From NCBI RefSeq assembly GCF_022788695.1, contig NZ_CP085158.1, forward strand, positions 62,001 to 126,000: 64,000 bases of DNA, read 5' to 3'. Made by a program: the position numbers and the translations under genes. The DNA comes from Pseudosulfitobacter sp. DSM 107133 (GTDB taxonomy: Bacteria; Pseudomonadota; Alphaproteobacteria; Rhodobacterales; Rhodobacteraceae). Every line of letters begins with the position of its first letter. Position 1 is the stretch's first letter. Under the pieces are notes generated by a model. It saw only the letters and a program-made list of their open reading frames with translations. It made no database searches and was not told the DNA's origin. This document shows, one piece after another, positions 59,089-64,000 of the stretch.

Positions 59089-61053
59089 ATGTCCACACGC
59101 CGCCGCGCGGTGCTGGCGGGTCTGGGGGCGACCACTGCCCTTGGCCTGTTCCGGCCCCGGTTTGCCCTTGCACAGGAAAAAACCATGACCGAAACAACCC
59201 TTATTCTGAGAAACGGCAAGATAACCACGCTTGATCCCCAGACGCCGGACGCCACGGCGATTGCAATCATCGACGGCAAGGTGGCCGCTGTTGGTACGGA
59301 TGCGGATGTAATGCGGCTGCATGGCGATGATGTGGAAAAAGTCATCGACCTGCGGGGCCGTCGCGTGATCCCCGGTCTGAACGACAGCCACACCCATGTG
59401 ATCCGGGGCGGGCTGAACTACAACATGGAACTGCGCTGGGAAAACGTGCCGTCGGTTTCCGACGCGCTGGCGATGCTGCGCAAGCAGGCTGCCAACACGC
59501 CGGCCCCGCAATGGGTTCGGGTGGTGGGGGGATGGTCGGAGTTCCAGTTTGCGGAACGCCGCATGCCCACGCTGGAGGAGATCAACGACGCAGCCCCCGA
59601 TACACCGGTGTTCGTGCTGCATCTCTATGCTGCTGCGCTGCTCAATCGCGCCGCGCTCAAGGCGCTTGGCTTTACCAAGGACACGCCCAACCCGCCCGGC
59701 GGCGAGATCGCGCGTGACGAAAAGGGCAATCCCACAGGTATGCTGATCGCGCGTCCTTCCGCGCTGATCCTGTATTCGACGCTGGCGCAGGGGCCGAAAC
59801 TGGCCATCGAGGATCAGAAGAACTCGACCCGCCACTTCATGCGCGAACTGAACCGTCTGGGCGTAACCTCGGTCATCGACGCAGGCGGCGGCGGGCAGAA
59901 CTATCCGCAGGACTACGACGTGATCCAGTCGCTGCACGACGCGGGTGAGATGACTCTGCGTGTGGCCTATAATCTGTTTGCCCAGACTGCTGGTCAGGAG
60001 CTGTCGGACTATGAACGCTGGATCGGGATGACCGAACCGGGGGCCGGTGACGATTGGCTGCGGATGAACGGGGCGGGGGAAAACCTGGCCTGGTCGGCGG
60101 CGGATTTCGAGAACTTTCTCGAGCCGCGTCCCGAACCTGCACCGGTGATGGAAGAGGAGCTGGAGCGCATCGTAGAATTGCTAGCGACCAACGAATGGCC
60201 GTTTCGCATCCACGCCACCTATGATGAAACCATCGACCGGTTTCTGAATGTGTTCGAGCGGGTTAACGGGAACACCCCGTTCAAGACACGGTTCATCATC
60301 GACCACGCTGAAACCATCAGCACCCGCAACATCGAGCGGATCAAGGCCCTGGGCGGTGGCATTGCCACGCAGCACCGGATGGCGTTTCAAGGGGAATACT
60401 TCGTCGACCGCTACGGCGCGCAGGCGGCGGATGCCACACCGCCCATCCGCGAGATGCTGAATACCGGCCTACCCGTGGGTGCCGGCACCGACGCTACGCG
60501 CGTTGCGAGTTATGATCCATGGGTGTCGATGCACTGGCTGACCACGGGCAAGACCGTAGGGGGCATGACGCTGTATGGCGACGATAGGTTGCTGAACCGC
60601 GAAGAGGCCCTGGCGCTTTGGACAACCGGGTCAGCGTGGTTCTCGGGCGAGCAATCGGTCAAGGGCCGCCTGTCCGTGGGCATGTACGGTGACCTTGCGG
60701 TGCTGTCCGACGATCTGATGGCAGTACCCGACGCCAAGCTGCGCGGGATCACGTCGGTGATGACAGTGGTCGGTGGAAGGATTGTCTTTGCCGAAGGCGA
60801 CTTTACTGAACACAACCCGCCATTGCCGCCCGCCAGCCCGGACTGGGCCGCCAATGCACTGTTTGCCAGCCCTGCCGAGCGGCAGGCATCGCTGGCACCG
60901 GCGTCACTGGACATGCGGGCCTGTCACGACGGATGCACAAACGGCTGTGGATTGCATGGCCACAGCCACGGGATCGCGTGGACAAATCCGATACCCGTGC
61001 GCGATGCGTCCGCATTCTGGGGCGCCCTTGGATGTGCGTGCTTTGCGGTTTGA
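59089..61053 (+). CDS. Metal-dependent amidohydrolase, YtcJ-like, with Tat-type signal and Cys/His-rich tail
   Basis: 654 residues from the ATG at 59089 with GGAG upstream. N-terminus MSTRRRAVLAGLGATTALGL is twin-arginine-like. Amidohydrolase motifs are VIPGLNDSHTHVIRGGLNYN (HxH), WPFRIHATYDETIDRFLNVF, RFIIDHAETISTRN and GAGTDATRVASYDPW. The last 45 residues include RACHDGCTNGCGLHGHSHG and GCACFAV, a dense Cys/His patch not expected in YtcJ proteins and possibly a metal site. Likely periplasmic hydrolase of unknown substrate. Confidence 0.85.
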   Translation: MSTRRRAVLAGLGATTALGLFRPRFALAQEKTMTETTLILRNGKITTLDPQTPDATAIAIIDGKVAAVGTDADVMRLHGDDVEKVIDLRGRRVIPGLNDSHTHVIRGGLNYNMELRWENVPSVSDALAMLRKQAANTPAPQWVRVVGGWSEFQFAERRMPTLEEINDAAPDTPVFVLHLYAAALLNRAALKALGFTKDTPNPPGGEIARDEKGNPTGMLIARPSALILYSTLAQGPKLAIEDQKNSTRHFMRELNRLGVTSVIDAGGGGQNYPQDYDVIQSLHDAGEMTLRVAYNLFAQTAGQELSDYERWIGMTEPGAGDDWLRMNGAGENLAWSAADFENFLEPRPEPAPVMEEELERIVELLATNEWPFRIHATYDETIDRFLNVFERVNGNTPFKTRFIIDHAETISTRNIERIKALGGGIATQHRMAFQGEYFVDRYGAQAADATPPIREMLNTGLPVGAGTDATRVASYDPWVSMHWLTTGKTVGGMTLYGDDRLLNREEALALWTTGSAWFSGEQSVKGRLSVGMYGDLAVLSDDLMAVPDAKLRGITSVMTVVGGRIVFAEGDFTEHNPPLPPASPDWAANALFASPAERQASLAPASLDMRACHDGCTNGCGLHGHSHGIAWTNPIPVRDASAFWGALGCACFAV

Positions 61054-61095
61054 CCCTTGGCCCCAGCGGCCCCCCCTCACACAGGAGACTGGCCA

Positions 61096-61488
61096 ATGTA
61101 TCTAAACCGCGTCGCACTGATCACGGTCAACTTGGGCATCACCTGCCCGTTCTGGGCCAGCGCCTTTGTCAAAGCCGCCGATTTTGAAGGCACCATAGCC
61201 GAAGTGGGCGCCATCGGACTGCCTGCGCCGGTCTTTGTTGCCGCGATGACGGTTCTGGTACAGGCGGGCGGGTCCATCAGCCTGATAACCAGGCTGTTCG
61301 CGCCACTCGGTGCCGCGGTCCTCGTGATTTTTTCACTGACGGCGTCGTTTCTGGTGCATCCTTTCTGGACCATGCCACCGGATGCTTTTCTACCGAACTT
61401 TGCGGCCTTCACGGCCAACATGGGTCTGATCGGCGGGCTGATTGCCGCGGCGGCCCTCACCTCACTCCATAAGGATAGACAATCATGA
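61096..61488 (+). CDS. DoxX-like small membrane protein
   Basis: 130 residues from the ATG at 61096 with AGGAG upstream. Four hydrophobic segments and the pattern VQAGGSISLITRLFAPLGAA and then SFLVHPFWTMP fit the DoxX family, whose members are linked to redox and thiol stress. It overlaps the GNAT gene by 4 bases. Confidence 0.75.
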   Translation: MYLNRVALITVNLGITCPFWASAFVKAADFEGTIAEVGAIGLPAPVFVAAMTVLVQAGGSISLITRLFAPLGAAVLVIFSLTASFLVHPFWTMPPDAFLPNFAAFTANMGLIGGLIAAAALTSLHKDRQS

Positions 61489-61784
61489 CAGCCCCCAAAA
61501 TCACCTATACCGAGACCGACAGCAAAGGCCGCTACGCCGCCACCGTTGAGGGCAAGGCAGGCGAGGCGGAACTGACCACCTCGAAAGTGTCCGACACGCT
61601 GATCATCGCGGATCACACCGATGTTCCCGACAGCATGCGTGGCACTGGCGTCGGCCGTGCGCTGGCCGAGCAACTGATCGCGGATGCCCGTGCCAAGGGC
61701 CAGCGCATCGTGCCGCTGTGTCCTTTCGTGCGCGCCCATTCCATGAAACACCGCGAAGAGCTGGCCGATGTCATCCAGTGGTAA
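61485..61784 (+). CDS. GNAT-like N-acetyltransferase, small YjdJ type
   Basis: 99 residues. The short GNAT core is seen: TLIIADHTDVPDSMRGTGVG (acetyl-CoA loop RGTGVGRALAEQLI), then GQRIVPLCPFVRAHSMKHRE. This matches the minimal Gcn5-related group that lacks the N-terminal half of the fold. It overlaps the next gene by 17 bases. Confidence 0.88.
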   Translation: MTAPKITYTETDSKGRYAATVEGKAGEAELTTSKVSDTLIIADHTDVPDSMRGTGVGRALAEQLIADARAKGQRIVPLCPFVRAHSMKHREELADVIQW

Positions 61785-63363
61785 CCCCCCCGCGACCAGC
61801 AGCGCCTATGCGCCGTTTGGTCAGGCCGCCTTTGCCCTGCTCTGGACCGCGACGCTGATCTCGAACATCGGCACGTGGATGCATGATGTCGGGGCAGGGT
61901 GGCTGATGACCACCCTTAATCCCAGCCCTGCGGTTGTCACATTGGTGCAGGCGGCGACGACCCTGCCTGTGTTCTGCTTTGCCTTGCTGGCCGGTGCATT
62001 GGCCGACCGTCTGGACAAGCGGCGGATGCTGTTGGGGATCAACGTTGTGCTGCTGTGTGTTGTCAGTTTGCTGACCGTTCTGGTCTGGCTAGAGGCGATG
62101 ACGCCGGGGCTGCTGATCGCCTTTACGTTGGTGATTGGCACCGGTGCGGCGTTTATGGCGCCGGCCTGGCAGGCCATTGTGCCGCAGCTGGTGCCGCGTG
62201 AACAGTTGAAACCTGCGATTGCGCTGAATTCCATGGGCATCAATATCTCGCGTGCGATTGGCCCGGCCATTGCGGGCGCGCTGATTGCCAGCGTCGGGCT
62301 TGCCGCCCCCTTTGCCATGAACGCACTCAGCTTTCTGGTCATTCTAACCGCCCTGACCCTTTGGCGGCCGGAAAAGACAGAACGGCGGCGTCCGACGGGA
62401 ACGCTATTGTCGGATATGGCAACCGGCCTGCGCCACGTCCGTCACAACCCTGCGATGCTGGCGACAGCGGTGCGGGCCGCGGCGTTCTTCCTCTTTGCCT
62501 CGGCCTATTGGGCGTTGCTGCCATTGATTGCGCGCAGTGCCGAAGGCGGTGGTTCGACCCTTTACGGGGCATTGATGGCATTGATCGGTGCGGGCGCTGT
62601 GACGGGGGCGGTGCTTTTGCCGCGCTTGCAGCGGATCGCGTCTTCGGACGCGACGGTGCGGATCGGCACAGGCGGAACAGCACTGGCACTGATCCTGATG
62701 GCGCTGGCGCAAGTTCCTGTGGCGCTGCTGGCGGCGGCGTTCATTGGCGGTATGTCGTGGATCGCGGTGCTGACCTCTTTCAACGTCTCGGCGCAGACGG
62801 CTCTGCCCAACTGGATACGGGCGCGGGGGCTGGCCGTGTTTCTGATGGTGTTCTTCGGCTCCATGGCTTTGGGGTCGATCCTCTGGGGGCAAATCGCGGC
62901 GGCGACCTCGATCGCATCGGCCCTGTTCATCGCCGCTGTCGGGCTTGGCCTTGGGGTTGTGCTGACGCGCAAGCTACCCGTTGGTCAGGGAGAGGCGCTG
63001 AATCACAGCCCCGCGTCCATCTGGCCCGAAGCGCCGGCGCAGGCCGAGGATCAAGGCGACGACCAGCCTGCGATGGTCATCGTCGAATACCGCATACCGC
63101 CAGAGAACAAAGCCGGGTTTCGCGCCAAGATGAAATCCGTGGCCAAGGAACGACTGCGCAACGGGGCGACACGGTGGTATATTCATCAAAGCGTGGAAGA
63201 GCCCGAAGTGTGGCTGGAAACCTTTCATCTGCGCAGCTGGGCCGAGCATCTGGAACATCACGACCGTGTCAGCGTGGCCGACATGGACCTGCACAAGGAC
63301 CTGCGCACACTGCACAAGGGACCGGACGCGCCGCTTGTGCGCCACTATATCGGGTCGCGGTGA
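61768..63363 (+). CDS. MFS transporter, MFS_3 (transmembrane secretion effector) type
   Basis: 531 residues. Twelve membrane segments in the first 410 residues, with FALLWTATLISNIGTWMHDV at the start and LAGALADRLDKRRMLLGINV near residue 75. The soluble C-terminal 95 residues (VIVEYRIPPENKAGFRAKMK; WAEHLEHHDRVSVADMDLHK) form the ABM-like tail seen in this family. It is probably an exporter of small toxic compounds. The start taken is the ATG at 61768, within the end of the GNAT gene. Confidence 0.88.
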   Translation: MSSSGNPPATSSAYAPFGQAAFALLWTATLISNIGTWMHDVGAGWLMTTLNPSPAVVTLVQAATTLPVFCFALLAGALADRLDKRRMLLGINVVLLCVVSLLTVLVWLEAMTPGLLIAFTLVIGTGAAFMAPAWQAIVPQLVPREQLKPAIALNSMGINISRAIGPAIAGALIASVGLAAPFAMNALSFLVILTALTLWRPEKTERRRPTGTLLSDMATGLRHVRHNPAMLATAVRAAAFFLFASAYWALLPLIARSAEGGGSTLYGALMALIGAGAVTGAVLLPRLQRIASSDATVRIGTGGTALALILMALAQVPVALLAAAFIGGMSWIAVLTSFNVSAQTALPNWIRARGLAVFLMVFFGSMALGSILWGQIAAATSIASALFIAAVGLGLGVVLTRKLPVGQGEALNHSPASIWPEAPAQAEDQGDDQPAMVIVEYRIPPENKAGFRAKMKSVAKERLRNGATRWYIHQSVEEPEVWLETFHLRSWAEHLEHHDRVSVADMDLHKDLRTLHKGPDAPLVRHYIGSR

Positions 63364-63394
63364 CGCACCCCCTGAATTTGCAAAGGAGACTCTC

Positions 63395-64000
63395 ATGAGC
63401 TGGAACCCGACCCATACCCCCGAATGCCCCACCTTCGGGTGTGACGCGCTGGAAACACTGATCATTCCGCGCGCCCGCGATCTTGGCGGCTTTGACGTGC
63501 GGCGCGCGTTGCCTTCGCCGAACCGCCAGATGGTCGGCCCGTTCATCTTTTTCGATCAGATGGGGCCGGCCGAGTTTATCACCGAAGGCGGTATCGACGT
63601 GCGTCCGCACCCACATATTGGTCTTGGCACCGTGACCTACCTCTACAATGGCGAGTTCGAGCACCGCGACAGCATCGGCACGCACCAGATGATCTATCCC
63701 GGAGAAGTAAACTGGATGGTCGCTGGCAAGGGGGTCACCCACTCGGAACGCACCAGTGCCGAAACCCGCGCGACGCGCCACAAGCTGTTTGGCATCCAGA
63801 CGTGGATTGCCCTGCCGGAAGATCGCGAAGAAATGGAACCCGATTTCGAACACCACAAGGAAGCCGCACTGCCGGTGTTGCGCGACAACGGGGCGCAAGC
63901 ACGGCTGATCCTCGGGTCGGCTTACGGCGAAACCAGTCCCGTCACCATGCAATCCGAAACCTTCTATCTGGATGTGCAGCTGGAACCCGGTGCAGCCTTT
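63395..64000 (+). CDS. Pirin-family protein, N-terminal part (runs off the window)
   Basis: 202 codons are inside the window, from the ATG at 63395 with AAGGAG upstream. Pirin motifs are VRRALPSPNRQMVGPFIFFD, then VRPHPHIGLGTVTYLYNGEF with the metal-binding His residues, and GVTHSERTSAETR. Bacterial pirins are cupin-fold proteins; some act as quercetinases, others regulate. It ends the detoxification-like gene run visible here. Confidence 0.9.
   Translation, partial: MSWNPTHTPECPTFGCDALETLIIPRARDLGGFDVRRALPSPNRQMVGPFIFFDQMGPAEFITEGGIDVRPHPHIGLGTVTYLYNGEFEHRDSIGTHQMIYPGEVNWMVAGKGVTHSERTSAETRATRHKLFGIQTWIALPEDREEMEPDFEHHKEAALPVLRDNGAQARLILGSAYGETSPVTMQSETFYLDVQLEPGAAF

Noticed and set aside
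58954..59937. A 327-codon minus-strand open frame
   Set aside because: Antisense shadow of the amidohydrolase and isochorismatase-family genes; no family features.
1..64000. tRNA or rRNA genes and phage-type attachment sites
   Set aside because: None were recognised in any intergenic stretch; gaps are short and explained by promoters, hairpins or relics.

Overview
The window looks like an accessory region of an alphaproteobacterium of the Rhodobacteraceae/Roseobacter type, probably on a plasmid or chromid. A repC-type replication gene with a candidate antisense RNA lies near the left end. The gene families (two branched-chain-amino-acid-type ABC transporters with acyl-CoA genes, a LiuR-like MerR, IS66, IS6, IS903-group and TniABQ elements) and the moderately high G+C fit that group. 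This is inferred from sequence by eye; no database was searched.

Layout. 1-3.4 kb: end of a cytochrome c gene, a secreted hypothetical protein, orphan repC with a candidate counter-transcribed RNA, and an IS30-family element. 3.4-15.8 kb: an 11-gene minus-strand operon (crotonase, thiolase, acyl-CoA dehydrogenase, SDR, alpha-methylacyl-CoA racemase-like protein, LivHMGF-type transporter, acyl-CoA synthetase, solute-binding protein). A TetR regulator follows it, and a perfect 8-2-8 palindrome sits in its leader. 15.9-25.6 kb: a second minus-strand operon with its own binding protein, LivHMGF, two acyl-CoA synthetases, an SCP2-type thiolase and an SDR. An AraC regulator and a MerR gene diverge from it. 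Together the two operons look like uptake, CoA activation and beta-oxidation of organic acids. The racemase and SCP2-type thiolases suggest methyl-branched or side-chain acids, but the substrate is not known.

27-51.6 kb is a mobile-element zone. An IS903-group IS5 element splits merR, and an IS66 element splits a quinone-oxidoreductase gene. Both have exact target duplications, and removing each restores one open frame. There is also an IS6 element, an IS21 remnant, an IS3-like transposase scrap and several gene stubs (HTH/Fic-like protein, Lrp regulator, transketolase-like protein). Between these lies an A+T-richer peptide island: membrane dipeptidase plus a Dpp-type ABC transporter with a divergent LysR. 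At 44.8-51.6 kb two related TniA-TniB-TniQ transposons stand in tandem. The first is inserted into tniQ of the second, and each keeps a multi-repeat end next to tniA. They carry no cargo, TnsA, resolvase or Cas genes.

51.7-64 kb is a non-mobile detoxification-like region. It holds a LysR regulator divergent from a glyoxalase-type ring-cleaving dioxygenase and a carboxylesterase (MhqO/MhqD-like). Next come three AraC-family genes: one sensor-only, one complete, and one cut by an in-frame amber codon. A plus-strand run follows: XapX protein, Tat-signal haloperoxidase-like hydrolase, isochorismatase-family hydrolase, amidohydrolase with a Cys/His-rich tail, DoxX-like protein, GNAT protein, MFS_3 exporter and a pirin that runs off the end.
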